Shown one piece after another: positions 23,107 through 29,985 of a stretch of 32,132 nt of DNA (positions are counted from its first letter, which is position 1; each line of letters begins with the position of its first letter). A program made the position numbers and the translations under genes. Source of the stretch: Oscillospiraceae bacterium (lineage in GTDB: Bacteria; Bacillota; Clostridia; Oscillospirales; Oscillospiraceae). The stretch lies in assembly GCA_016297855.1 (NCBI GenBank), contig JAEDFW010000009.1, positions 1 through 32,132 on the forward strand. The letters run 5' to 3'. The notes beneath the pieces were generated by a model that had not been told where the DNA came from, made no database searches, and saw only the letters and a list, made by a program, of their open reading frames with translations.

Positions 23107-23140
23107 TTAAAAAGGGCCAGCGTCCAACCGCCAGCCCTTT
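23107..23140 (-). terminator. Strong intrinsic terminator between early and late regions
   Basis: Minus strand AAAGGGCTGGCG (23140-23129), 6-nt loop, CGCTGGCCCTTT (23122-23111) pairs over 12 bp with two G-U, followed by T and AATT. It separates the putative regulator gene (stop 23179) from the packaging genes. I see no clear promoter downstream, so late transcription may need antitermination or an unusual promoter. Confidence 0.85.
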
Positions 23141-23178
23141 CGACCCTATCAGTATATCTCAAAAGCACTGCCCCGCGG

Positions 23179-23577
23179 TTACCTCTTCGCGTCGAGCAAC
23201 CAGAAAAACCTGCGCCGCATCTCGTAAAACTGCCGCCGCCCGGACGGAACTTGCATGTGCTCCGGCAGCACGCTGTCACACACGTTGGCGATCAGGCAGT
23301 TATACATCGCCGTACTGCCATCCGCCGCTTCGTGCGCTGCGTCCTCGATCATCTGGACATCGCGCGCGTCCTTGCTCTCGGCCGCATAAATCGCGCGCTG
23401 TTCCGTCGGCCTGCTGATTCCGCCTTTGCCGTGCGGCTGTCCGTCCATCGTTCCGCCTCCGCCGTCCCTCATTGCCGATATCCGTGCGCGCTTTTCCCTG
23501 TATTGCTGACAAAAACATTTCAGTTCCCGCACACGGTCCCGGCTCAGTTCGTATACCTTCGGCGTCCAAGTCCGCAT
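23179..23577 (-). CDS. Conserved-type phage protein, possible late transcription regulator
   Basis: 132 aa from the ATG at 23577 (MRTWTPKVYELSRDRVRELK), which follows GGAGGTGACGCG. It is basic with a helical N-terminus containing ELKCFCQQYREKRARIS and a C-terminal MQVPSGRRQFYEMRRRFFWL. It is the last gene before the late-region terminator, the place where ArpU/RinA-like late activators occur in Gram-positive phages, and the size and basic C-terminus would fit. I cannot establish the family from sequence alone, so the role rests on position. Confidence 0.65.
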   Translation of the reverse strand: MRTWTPKVYELSRDRVRELKCFCQQYREKRARISAMRDGGGGTMDGQPHGKGGISRPTEQRAIYAAESKDARDVQMIEDAAHEAADGSTAMYNCLIANVCDSVLPEHMQVPSGRRQFYEMRRRFFWLLDAKR

Positions 23578-23581
23578 CGCG

Positions 23582-23719
23582 TCACCTCCGCTCAACTTCG
23601 TCCAGGCAAATGTCAATCGCCATTCGCGCGACTTTCAGCGTTTTTCTTAGTTTCGCGTTTTCCCGCGTCAGATTTCGGATTGCTTCTTCCGCCGTCGGAT
23701 CGTTTTTCCGCGCACCCAT
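23582..23719 (-). CDS. Small coiled-coil protein, 45 aa
   Basis: ATG at 23719 after GAGGTGATACG; stop TGA at 23582, right at the ribosome site of the next gene. The product MGARKNDPTAEEAIRNLTRE continues with NAKLRKTLKVARMAIDICLD, a short heptad-like coiled coil. No function is recognised; tight coupling to its neighbours supports it being translated. Confidence 0.6.
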   Translation of the reverse strand: MGARKNDPTAEEAIRNLTRENAKLRKTLKVARMAIDICLDEVERR

Positions 23720-23723
23720 CGTA

Positions 23724-23867
23724 TCACCTCACTATCTGTATAATCCCCCTGCCGATCACCACCGCCGCCCAGATCACCGCGAACAGCGCCTCAACGCCGA
23801 TCACCGCCAGCGCGCCGGTGATCAGACCCAGCCGCAGGCCTCCGAGCCAGTCGTCCCGCATCGTCAT
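23724..23867 (-). CDS. Small membrane protein, 47 aa
   Basis: ATG at 23867 overlaps the preceding stop by 4 nt, with GGGGGA upstream; a second ATG two codons later is also possible. After MTMRDDW the rest is one long or two short hydrophobic segments (LGLITGALAVIGVEALFAVI and WAAVVIGRGIIQIV). Likely an inner-membrane peptide. A holin-like role cannot be excluded, but the early-region position argues against it. Confidence 0.55.
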   Translation of the reverse strand: MTMRDDWLGGLRLGLITGALAVIGVEALFAVIWAAVVIGRGIIQIVR

Positions 23868-24394
23868 TCCCCCAAATCCATCTTCGCGCCCACTCTCGTA
23901 ATTGTGAAGCCCTTGCATTTTGCGCCCCGCCTATAACAAGAAGCTACACTGCAATGACGAACTCCGAGAAAATCAGCCGCCTCTTGCTCTGAATCAAACA
24001 CTCTTTCGATTTTGTACCGAACTTTGTGCGATTCAATAGCCTTTTCCGTTATGCTTGGATGCCGTCCGTTCATTTCGCGCAAACTGTCGTCTCTGCTCAA
24101 AAAACGGCACTTATCAGGCGAATAAATGCGGTTGCCCTTGCAAATCGAGTCTTTGTCAAGAACCATCTTTTCGCCATTCGCCCACCTGTCATAGCCTTCA
24201 ATCCTTTTGATGTCCTCCGCAAAAACACTCAGGTAATGCCATCCCGGGCAAACAGAGCACCCGGCATACGTCCTTCCCCTTCTGCGTTTTTGCTGTCCCG
24301 TGTCGTAGCACCGCCGAAGCATCTGAAACCATAGCGCATACATGCGCTTGTCTACATTGCAATCAGCGAAGCCACCGTATTTATTCGGATTCAT
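23864..24394 (-). CDS. Homing-endonuclease-like phage protein with C-terminal NUMOD-like DNA-binding motif
   Basis: 176 aa; ATG at 24394 after GAGGTAAAAGCG. MYALWFQMLRRCYDT, the CSVCPGWHYLSVFAEDI block, MVLDKDSICKGNRIYSPDKC and RFLSRDD follow the pattern of a widespread phage family with HNH/AP2-type homing-endonuclease relatives. The C-terminus (RVFDSEQEAADFLGVRHCSV) resembles NUMOD1-type helix-turn-helix modules. It is probably a selfish or DNA-binding accessory gene. Codon use looks less GC-rich than its neighbours, consistent with recent acquisition. Confidence 0.6.
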   Translation of the reverse strand: MNPNKYGGFADCNVDKRMYALWFQMLRRCYDTGQQKRRRGRTYAGCSVCPGWHYLSVFAEDIKRIEGYDRWANGEKMVLDKDSICKGNRIYSPDKCRFLSRDDSLREMNGRHPSITEKAIESHKVRYKIERVFDSEQEAADFLGVRHCSVASCYRRGAKCKGFTITRVGAKMDLGE

Positions 24395-24653
24395 CGCTTT
24401 TACCTCGCATCATTGCCCCGAAGTTGGGGCAGTATTTAGTCGCAAACGCTTGGTTTTCATAGCCGCATTCGGAGCACGGTCTAGCCCACACGGACTTTAG
24501 CCCATTATATCCTACACAAACGTAATCTCCCCACCGCCCATGCACCACCGGCGCAGCGTCAATGGCGGGAGCATTGCGCACATCGTCGCCGGATATGCGA
24601 CCGCAGCACTCCTTTTTCAGCAGTTCCTCCCGGCTGATCAGGTCACCGTTCAT
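24381..24653 (-). CDS. Small zinc-ribbon-like phage protein
   Basis: 90 aa from the ATG at 24653 (MNGDLISREELLKKECCGRI), 8 nt after GGAGG. DLISREELL, APAIDAAPVVHGRWG and a CSECGYEN half-ribbon are typical of a very common Clostridia phage protein. The second half-site reads YCPNFG, where relatives usually have CPNCG, so one metal ligand appears replaced. Function unknown. It overlaps both neighbours. Confidence 0.7.
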   Translation of the reverse strand: MNGDLISREELLKKECCGRISGDDVRNAPAIDAAPVVHGRWGDYVCVGYNGLKSVWARPCSECGYENQAFATKYCPNFGAMMRGKSDESE

Positions 24654-25440
24654 TTGCATCGCCTCCCCACGGAAATTCCTGCCGGAAATCGTCGCCCATG
24701 ATCTTGCGGAGGGATTCCTTCATGAACAGCGGAACGCCAGCCTGTTCACATGCTTCTGCGATATCCATGACCCACTTCTTCTCTGGAATCACTTTGTTCT
24801 TCCTGTTGCCGGTTTCTGCGCCGACGATAGCCCAGCCGATGTTCTTGATGCAGAACTCTTCGAAAGGCCGGAGCAGAGGTTCGATACTCACGAATGTATT
24901 TACAAGCACATCCGCATCAGTATGAAAATCGGCCTTGTTACCGATAGGACCTTCCTGAGACCAACCGAACCACATGTTATCCGGCATGGGGCTGTTCAGC
25001 ACGCTCTCGTATCTGGAGGGATTCTTGGTGAGGAACAGGTAACGGTGCTGCGGTGCAGCCTCGCATGCTTTGAAAACTTCCTCGATCCATCCATCCGGCA
25101 CCCATTCGCCGAACATGTCAGCCATCGAGCAGACGAAGATCGTGCGCGGCTCTGACCACTTGGTTGGCTGATCGAGGCGATAGCGATGGAGAGTCGGAAG
25201 GAATAACCACGGATACGGAGCCTTATGCAGCCCGTTCTTGCGCATGATGTGCTTAGGCTTATCCAGCTCCTGAACGCCGATCGCAAACTGAGTGTCGACC
25301 GGGTTCTTGTCCTCGTCGTGATCGAAACCGCCGTAGCGATTCGCAATGAAGCGAGCGTAGCAATACTCGCAGTCGTGCTGACAGCCAGTGACCGGGTTCC
25401 AAGAGCTATCACACCAGTCGATTTTCGTGTTGTAGCCCAC
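24643..25440 (-). CDS. DUF5131 (phage Gp37/Gp68) radical-SAM-like protein
   Basis: 265 aa; GTG start after AAGGAGGAATAAAC. IDWCDSSWNPVTGCQHDCEY places a C-x3-C-x2-C motif at residues 20, 24 and 27, the iron-sulphur signature of radical SAM enzymes. The order FVCSMADMFGEWVPDGWIEE, YLFLTKNP, WFGWSQEG, SIEPLLRPFEEF and WAIVGAETG is characteristic of the Gp37/Gp68 family of phages and mobile elements. The substrate is unknown; modification of DNA, RNA or a protein is possible. It sits in the accessory early region, co-translated with small genes. Confidence 0.88.
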   Translation of the reverse strand: MGYNTKIDWCDSSWNPVTGCQHDCEYCYARFIANRYGGFDHDEDKNPVDTQFAIGVQELDKPKHIMRKNGLHKAPYPWLFLPTLHRYRLDQPTKWSEPRTIFVCSMADMFGEWVPDGWIEEVFKACEAAPQHRYLFLTKNPSRYESVLNSPMPDNMWFGWSQEGPIGNKADFHTDADVLVNTFVSIEPLLRPFEEFCIKNIGWAIVGAETGNRKNKVIPEKKWVMDIAEACEQAGVPLFMKESLRKIMGDDFRQEFPWGGDANER

Positions 25441-25534
25441 GTTTATTCCTCCTTCGGCGGTAATTTCCGCTGCGCTTCTTGGTGATCTTGAGCTTATCGT
25501 GGCCGCATAACGGGCAGGGCTTCAATTCATGCAT
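25409..25534 (-). CDS. Very small zinc-finger-like protein, 41 aa
   Basis: ATG at 25534, 8 nt after GGAGG, overlapping the stop of the preceding gene. It begins MHELKPCPLCGHDKLKIT, the Lar-like restriction-alleviation/zinc-ribbon opening seen in many phage mini-proteins, followed by a basic tail (NYRRRRNKRG). Only one CxxC is present, so metal binding would need dimerisation or is lost. It overlaps the DUF5131 gene start by 32 nt. Confidence 0.5.
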   Translation of the reverse strand: MHELKPCPLCGHDKLKITKKRSGNYRRRRNKRGLQHENRLV

Positions 25535-25931
25535 CACCGCCACCTCCAATCGGCTTAATCCCCAGCTTCTCAGCGATGTAGGCGGGGATGGGCTTATTCA
25601 TGCACTTCTCGCACTCGATTTCCAGCTTACTACATCCGAAATACTCCTCAGATTCAAAAATGCATGGCCGCATAAGCGCATCATTGTTCGGAAAATTCGT
25701 ATCCTGCCATTCCTTCCACGTCGGATACCTCGGTTCCGGGTGCTCTGCTGCCCAGTCCATGACGATGCGTTCTGCGTCCGGCATCTCGCTGTCATGCCAC
25801 GTTTCGGGCGTCCCGCTAAGTAAGCAAAGTGTTTTCCCGTCAAACCAGTGGAGCTTGCACCCGTTGCAAGCCGCGCCGAACGATCGGCACATCCTCTGCG
25901 CCTGCCTCATGACCTCCTTAAACTCAGCCAT
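25527..25931 (-). CDS. Cysteine-rich hypothetical phage protein
   Basis: 134 aa; ATG after GGAGGTAGAAGCGG. CRSFGAACNGCKLHW near the N-terminus, and FGCSKLEIECEKCMNKPIPA with YIAEKLGIKPI at the C-terminus, suggest two zinc-binding knuckles. The central part (TWKEWQDTNFPNNDALMRPC) is seen in a widespread but uncharacterised Clostridia phage family. Overlaps its neighbours by 8 nt on each side. Confidence 0.68.
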   Translation of the reverse strand: MAEFKEVMRQAQRMCRSFGAACNGCKLHWFDGKTLCLLSGTPETWHDSEMPDAERIVMDWAAEHPEPRYPTWKEWQDTNFPNNDALMRPCIFESEEYFGCSKLEIECEKCMNKPIPAYIAEKLGIKPIGGGGDA

Positions 25932-26295
25932 CCGCTTCTACCTCCTCCTTCAGCTCTTTGAAGAACTCCCGCTGATTAAACCATTTGTCCTCAATGATGT
26001 TGCCGATGGTGTCCACGGTACCGCCCAAGCCCGGATTGACGAAGCGGACATATTTGCCGGTCAGGTCCTCCCAGCATTCGACGCCGACCACGTCCATAAT
26101 CCGCATAAGCGCCTCAAGGCCCTTGCTGCTGCCCTCGAATTCCTTCGCCCCGAGATAGCCCTTCCCGAGGACGATTCCGCCGTATACGCAGCCGATGCCT
26201 CCGCCATCAAGCGTGAGCCCGTAGGTGAGGCAGCCGTGGTCTGCCATAGACAGCGAGACGTGTTTAATCCTTGCGTTTCTGATTTCACTTGCCAT
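25924..26295 (-). CDS. Hypothetical phage protein, 123 aa
   Basis: Start ATG 26295, 9 nt after GGAGG. IRNARIKHVSLSMADHGCLT, YGLTLDGGGIGCVYGG, then GLEALMRIMDVVGVECWEDL and GKYVRFVN suggest a compact alpha/beta protein. It resembles uncharacterised proteins common in Clostridia prophages; I do not recognise a function. Tightly overlapping neighbours indicate one operon. Confidence 0.7.
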   Translation of the reverse strand: MASEIRNARIKHVSLSMADHGCLTYGLTLDGGGIGCVYGGIVLGKGYLGAKEFEGSSKGLEALMRIMDVVGVECWEDLTGKYVRFVNPGLGGTVDTIGNIIEDKWFNQREFFKELKEEVEADG

Positions 26296-26470
26296 CTCCC
26301 AGCACCTCCATCATCTTCTCCCAGCACTTGTCAATCTGTCCCAGCGCCTCCTGTCGTCTGGCCTCGCGGCGGACCGGATCAGGCTCGCCGTACACCCTGC
26401 ACAGCTCGTCCTGCCACCGCCGCATGGCCAGATACGCAATCTCCAGCTGATGCATCCTCGGATCAAACAT
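26285..26470 (-). CDS. Small helical hypothetical protein, 61 aa
   Basis: ATG at 26470 is 10 nt after GAGG; a TTG one codon upstream abuts the MazG-like stop. Sequence MFDPRMHQLEIAYLAMRRWQ is followed by a charged helix ending MMEVLGDGK. Unrecognised. It overlaps the next gene by 11 nt. Confidence 0.6.
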   Translation of the reverse strand: MFDPRMHQLEIAYLAMRRWQDELCRVYGEPDPVRREARRQEALGQIDKCWEKMMEVLGDGK

Positions 26471-26473
26471 CAA

Positions 26474-27040
26474 TCAGCACCTCTTCCCGCCGTGGCGGTA
26501 GCTCCGCGTCTTGTTGTACTCGTGCTTGAGCCGCATCAGCTCGTCCATGTCCACTCCCTGGTCTTCCAGCCACTCGCGGACTGCCTCGATGCAGCCGCTC
26601 AGCCAGCTCGCGGCGTCGTCATCTTCCGGGCCTGACATCGCCGTCGCGTAATGCAGTACGGCCACCAGCTGCGGCAGCGTCCGCTTCCCGCCGCAAATGT
26701 ATCCGGCCTGCGCAAAGTCTATGTCCTTGGCCGCCATCAGATCAAGGATCCGGATAACGCCGTCCACCAGCTCCACCGCGATGCCCTCGGGCTTGCGACC
26801 CGCGAACTCGTTCAAATCGACCTCATATCGCCAGCCACCCTCGCTGGCACTGCCAGTGATAGGCACATACACCATCGGCCTGCCCGCCCGGTACTCCTCC
26901 AGCGCCTCGCTCCACTCCGCGTGGATCAGCGCAATCTTGGTGTCGATGTCGTTGTTCTCCTCGCCTTCCCACCAGCCGTGCTCAACGGACACGGCGTGGA
27001 CTTCACGCGCAAATGCGTTCAGGTCAAGCATTGTTTTCAT
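26474..27040 (-). CDS. MazG-like nucleotide pyrophosphohydrolase
   Basis: 188 aa. VEHGWWEGEENNDIDTKIAL with IHAEWSEALEEYRAGRP (about residues 19-54) is the helix carrying the metal-binding Glu pairs of all-alpha NTP pyrophosphohydrolases. GIAVELVDGVIRILDLMA (about 85-102) supplies the second acidic helix (E-x-x-D). It may hydrolyse non-canonical or alarmone nucleotides to favour phage replication. The ATG at 27040 overlaps the preceding TAA (TAATG); the ATG three codons later has better spacing from GGAGG. Confidence 0.85.
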   Translation of the reverse strand: MKTMLDLNAFAREVHAVSVEHGWWEGEENNDIDTKIALIHAEWSEALEEYRAGRPMVYVPITGSASEGGWRYEVDLNEFAGRKPEGIAVELVDGVIRILDLMAAKDIDFAQAGYICGGKRTLPQLVAVLHYATAMSGPEDDDAASWLSGCIEAVREWLEDQGVDMDELMRLKHEYNKTRSYRHGGKRC

Positions 27041-27261
27041 TACCTCCTCACACTCCTCTCAATCACTCCCGGATCCAGATCCAGCGCCCTGACCAGCGCT
27101 CTGCGCGTTTCGATCCCGACGTTTTTTTGTTTGCCGCTCATGATCCACTCCGCGTAATCTACGTGTACGCCGATTATATCCGCCAGATCGCGCGCGTCTC
27201 GATAACCGTAGTCTCGCAGCCTTCGTGTCACCAGCTCCTGCAGCGTCATCTGCTCAACCAT
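27040..27261 (-). CDS. Small XRE-like helix-turn-helix protein
   Basis: 73 aa from an ATG at 27261 (MVEQMTLQELVTRRLRDYGY). ARDLADIIGVHVDYAEWIMS (about residues 23-42) followed by GIETRRALVRALDLDPGVIE matches the five-helix XRE fold. It is short and lacks a dimerisation tail. It could regulate the early genes. The start is uncertain because GAGG is 11 nt away. Overlaps VRR-NUC by 8 nt. Confidence 0.65.
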   Translation of the reverse strand: MVEQMTLQELVTRRLRDYGYRDARDLADIIGVHVDYAEWIMSGKQKNVGIETRRALVRALDLDPGVIERSVRR

Positions 27262-27655
27262 CCAGACCACATCCTCGCATGCCCATATACTCGCAGATCA
27301 GCCGTGCGGCTTGTACCCAGCCGTGACATACCGCCGCCGCATATCCCTCTGCGGTCATGCGCTCTATCCATTCGAGCTGCGCTTCCGTTGGGCGCCCATC
27401 GTGCAGCCTCTTTAGCTCAATCCACAGACCGTGATGTCCGCCGCGCGCAACCGGCAGAAATATGTCCGACACGCCTGCCCTAACGCCCATCGCCTTGAAC
27501 CGTGCCGCCTCGGTCTTGCCGCGCTTCCCTCCGTTCGGAATATGGAAAAGCAGTTCCAGCTCAGGATGTGCGCCCGCATTGGCCATCGCCCACCGGAATA
27601 GACACATCTGTTCGACGTCCTCTTCCAGACAGGGTATCATCGCTTTCCTTGCCAT
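27254..27655 (-). CDS. VRR-NUC domain nuclease
   Basis: 133 aa from the ATG at 27655 (MARKAMIPCLEEDVEQMCLF), which follows GGAGG at 7 nt. FHIPNGGKRGKTEAARFKAM (about residues 37-56), GVRAGVSDIFLPV and GLWIELKR (catalytic D and E-x-K at about 60-82) are the PD-(D/E)XK core of stand-alone VRR-NUC proteins, with TEAQLEWIERM and a GYAAAVCHGW C-terminal. These act as structure-specific or replication-repair nucleases in phages. Located between SSB and the XRE gene. Confidence 0.92.
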   Translation of the reverse strand: MARKAMIPCLEEDVEQMCLFRWAMANAGAHPELELLFHIPNGGKRGKTEAARFKAMGVRAGVSDIFLPVARGGHHGLWIELKRLHDGRPTEAQLEWIERMTAEGYAAAVCHGWVQAARLICEYMGMRGCGLDG

Positions 27656-27668
27656 TTGCTCGCCTCCG

Positions 27669-28097
27669 TCAGAACGGCAACTCGTCGTCATCTACCTGTG
27701 TGAAGTTTGCCGCCTGCTGGTCTCCCTGCATCGGCGTATAAGGCGCGCTCGGCTGCTGCGGCTCTTCTTCCGCTCGCTGCTTTCCGCCCAGAAACTCCAC
27801 CTCGTCCGCCTCAATCTCGGTGATATATCGATTCGCGCCGCTATTGTCCACATAGCTCCTCGTCGTTATGCTACCGACCAAGCCACACATGCTACCTTTT
27901 TTGAGATGCTTTGCGACCAGATCGGCCAGCCCTCGCCAGCATACCACCGTCAAAAAGTCCGCGTCATACTCGCCCTTTGCGTTTTTGTACCGGCGGCGCA
28001 CTGCCATTCGAAACGCGCAGCGCGGCGTCTGATCTGCTCCTACCAGCATGTGTTCCGGCTCTGTTGCCAATCTTCCCACCAGTTCTACCCTGTTCAT
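27669..28097 (-). CDS. ssb: Single-stranded DNA-binding protein
   Basis: 142 aa. MNRVELVGRLATEPEH and FLTVVCWRGLADLVAKHLKK with GSMCGLVGSITTRSYVDNSG form the OB-fold of bacterial-type SSB (about residues 1-105). A Gln/Pro-rich linker ends in DDDELPF, the acidic tip that recruits replication partners. ATG follows AAGGAGTACAAAAAA. It overlaps the 3' end of the replication endonuclease gene by 134 nt, which is unusually long. Confidence 0.96.
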   Translation of the reverse strand: MNRVELVGRLATEPEHMLVGADQTPRCAFRMAVRRRYKNAKGEYDADFLTVVCWRGLADLVAKHLKKGSMCGLVGSITTRSYVDNSGANRYITEIEADEVEFLGGKQRAEEEPQQPSAPYTPMQGDQQAANFTQVDDDELPF

Positions 28098-28941
28098 TTT
28101 TTTGTACTCCTTCCTTGCGGCGCATTACCGCGTAAATATAGCATCCTGCAATAAACGGGTTTGTCCTCACCTCCGTTTCTACGTGCTCATATCCCGGATA
28201 CAGTTTTTCAAGCGCAGCTGCCGCGCCTGCCGGACTCTCGGCAATTCTCCGCGCGGTTTTGTGGTTTACCTTGCGTTCTGCCGTGTGTACAATCGGACCT
28301 TTCAGCCCCTTCGACGCGCTCCACCGCTTCCGGCCTCGTGGATCCTTGCTCAGATACTTTGCCAGATTGACCAACCCGCCGTAACTCGCCGGATCCAGTT
28401 CGTCGCACTTGCAGCGACCGTGCCCCCAGATCTCCTTGAGCGTCGCGCGGTCCAGACCGCCGTCAATGATAAAATGCACGTGCAGGCGCTTCTGCTTGCT
28501 GCCCTCCTCGTAGCCCTCGATCACGTAGATATACCGCGCGTTATCCATCCCGGCTGTTTTGCGTCGGTAGTTGAGGCGCGATATAAAGCGCCTGATCATC
28601 CGCTGCATTCCCTCAACCGTCGGCAGGTTCGCTCCTTCCAGCGTCGCCGTGAAATACCAGTCGCCCTGCCCGAAGTTGGTTTCCATTAAGCGCATCAGAC
28701 GCTTTTCCGCATTGCGCTGATTAAGCCTCTTCTGCGCCTCGCGACTTGCCGGATGCTTTTGCATCGCCTCGCGGATCACCGTCTTGGGCAGTATCGGATA
28801 TGCCTCCACTTCCAGCAGATCGCCGCTTTTTATGGACCGCGTCCGGTAAAATCCCCGCCTCCTCTCGATCTCGGTCAGTGCCTCCTCGTTTGGTACTGTA
28901 TCGCAAAGCAACTGCCATGCCCTGAGCGTCTGGTCCTGCAT
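27964..28941 (-). CDS. HUH-type replication initiation endonuclease
   Basis: 325 aa from the second of two ATGs, 7 nt after GGAGG. WYFTATLEG (motif 1, near residue 100), KRLHVHFIIDGGL with the H-x-H metal site near 154-156 (motif 2), and ASYGGLVNLAKYLSKDPRG with candidate catalytic Tyr near 187 or 196 (motif 3) define an HUH rolling-circle Rep. It would nick the origin and start strand-displacement replication. SSB directly follows. The last roughly 44 residues (after YAVMRRKEGVQKN) overlap ssb and look unconstrained. The ribosome site lies in a perfect palindrome. Confidence 0.85.
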   Translation of the reverse strand: MQDQTLRAWQLLCDTVPNEEALTEIERRRGFYRTRSIKSGDLLEVEAYPILPKTVIREAMQKHPASREAQKRLNQRNAEKRLMRLMETNFGQGDWYFTATLEGANLPTVEGMQRMIRRFISRLNYRRKTAGMDNARYIYVIEGYEEGSKQKRLHVHFIIDGGLDRATLKEIWGHGRCKCDELDPASYGGLVNLAKYLSKDPRGRKRWSASKGLKGPIVHTAERKVNHKTARRIAESPAGAAAALEKLYPGYEHVETEVRTNPFIAGCYIYAVMRRKEGVQKNEQGRTGGKIGNRAGTHAGRSRSDAALRVSNGSAPPVQKRKGRV

Positions 28942-28944
28942 CAT

Positions 28945-29255
28945 CCAACCTCCTCCGGAGGAGAGGCGAGGCCGGGGGCTGCGCCCCCTGGACCCCCGCT
29001 GTCCCGTAATCCTTTTGTCTCTGTCAACTTATGTCTGTACCCGTCCACAGTCAGTCTTTCATGCGTGTCGTCCGTTCCGGGAGTTGCGGTTTCCCTTGTT
29101 TTCTTTTGGTTTTTGTCTGCCGCTTCTTTGCGTGACTTGTTAATACCTATTACAAGGACATCAACCGGCCCCTGCCGGTCTGGTCGTTCTCCTGCGTCTG
29201 CCGGCGCATTATATAGTATATACTCCGGCAGACGCAGAGGAGCGTGTCTCCTCTG
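28945..29255. other. Hairpin-rich intergenic stretch, candidate replication origin
   Basis: There is no convincing gene in about 310 bp upstream of the HUH Rep gene. It contains the palindrome CTCCTCCGGAGGAG (28950-28963), GGGGGC-TGC-GCCCCC (28974-28988), CTTGTTAATACCTATTACAAG-type dyad near 29138-29158 (9-bp arms, one bulge), ACCGGC-CCCT-GCCGGT (29164-29179) and a 12-bp perfect stem (29193-29204 with 29225-29236) whose 20-nt loop is AT-rich (CATTATATAGTATATACT). Then comes a 9-bp hairpin at 29234-29256. Clustered structure with an AT-rich loop next to a rolling-circle Rep is what a nick-type origin looks like; this is inference. Confidence 0.5.
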
Positions 29256-29256
29256 C
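29234..29256 (-). terminator. Hairpin at the end of the 187-aa gene, possible terminator
   Basis: GCAGAGGAG and CTCCTCTGC pair perfectly (9 bp, 5-nt loop), starting in the stop codon region of the 187-aa gene. No T-run follows, and its downstream arm also pairs with the next hairpin, so an alternative-structure role is as likely as termination. Confidence 0.35.
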
Positions 29257-29819
29257 TATGCTTCTTCAGCGTCCTCTCTCGTCTCATACGACACAATCTT
29301 GTATGGCATAATATCCTGCATGCCATCCACGATTGCCGCGATCACTCGTGCCGGTTCCGGCATCAGGATCGCTGTTGCGAACATATCCTCAAAGCACACG
29401 ATCCACGGGATCATTCCCTCGCGCCGCCGGGCGAAAAATGCCAGTCCGTATTTGGCGTTTGCCGGCCTGATCGCGCTCTGCCTTATGCCAAACAACTCGT
29501 TATCGTCGCTGGTCATGATCGTAATCATTTCGTCGCCATAGTAAACGCTCATGCGCGGCGTCAGTTTCACGTCACGCTCTTCGTCCGGCATTATTGTCAT
29601 TCGCGGATCAAACGCCGCCGCCTGCGTGCATCTGATTTTGTCTCGCTTGTCCTTGTCCACGTCCAATACAGCCAGCACATTGTCCTCGTTGAGCGGCAAA
29701 CTGTCATCTGCCGCAAAAAAGTATCTTCCATCGCCCAACCACTGCTTACCGTCTCTGTCCGTCATGATGACTGCGCTTTTTGCGTTCATGACCAGTTTTT
29801 TAACCTCTGACGCCTTCAC
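29256..29819 (-). CDS. Hypothetical early phage protein, 187 aa
   Basis: Probable GTG start at 29819 (MKASEVKKLVMNAKSAVIMT), with AGGAG rather far (about 12-14 nt); it overlaps the previous gene by 20 nt. The beta-rich central part (DGRYFFAADDSLPLNEDNVL, then MSVYYGDEMITIMTSDDNEL) and FGIRQSAIRPANAKYGLAFF with a C-terminal ARVIAAIVDGMQDIMP suggest a sliding-clamp-like repeated beta/alpha pattern, but this is a loose impression. No function assigned. It may take part in replication given its neighbours. Confidence 0.6.
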   Translation of the reverse strand: MKASEVKKLVMNAKSAVIMTDRDGKQWLGDGRYFFAADDSLPLNEDNVLAVLDVDKDKRDKIRCTQAAAFDPRMTIMPDEERDVKLTPRMSVYYGDEMITIMTSDDNELFGIRQSAIRPANAKYGLAFFARRREGMIPWIVCFEDMFATAILMPEPARVIAAIVDGMQDIMPYKIVSYETREDAEEA

Positions 29820-29973
29820 TCTCTTTTTCCGCTCTCCTCTCCAGTACCACGATGCGCGCCTCAAGCGCTGCAATCATTCGCGCCTTTCTGGGATGCGGTC
29901 CGGCGCGCTGTTCGCGTTCCAGCATGGCCCGCGCCTTGCGCAGATCCTCCTCCGCGGGTGTTATCCTGACCAT
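29800..29973 (-). CDS. Small helical hypothetical protein, 57 aa
   Basis: ATG at 29973 with AGGAGG at 8-9 nt; that ribosome site overlaps the stop of the upstream (frameshifted) gene, a sign of coupling. Sequence MVRITPAEEDLRKARAMLER followed by RKARMIAALEARIVVLERRA is a charged two-helix coiled coil. Unrecognised. Confidence 0.6.
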   Translation of the reverse strand: MVRITPAEEDLRKARAMLEREQRAGPHPRKARMIAALEARIVVLERRAEKESEGVRG

Positions 29974-29985
29974 TCCGCACCCCTC

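Noticed and set aside
23046..23279. 77-codon minus-strand ORF across the late terminator
   Set aside because: It reads through the terminator hairpin and overlaps the better-supported 132-aa gene; only its last 16 codons have a possible ribosome site.
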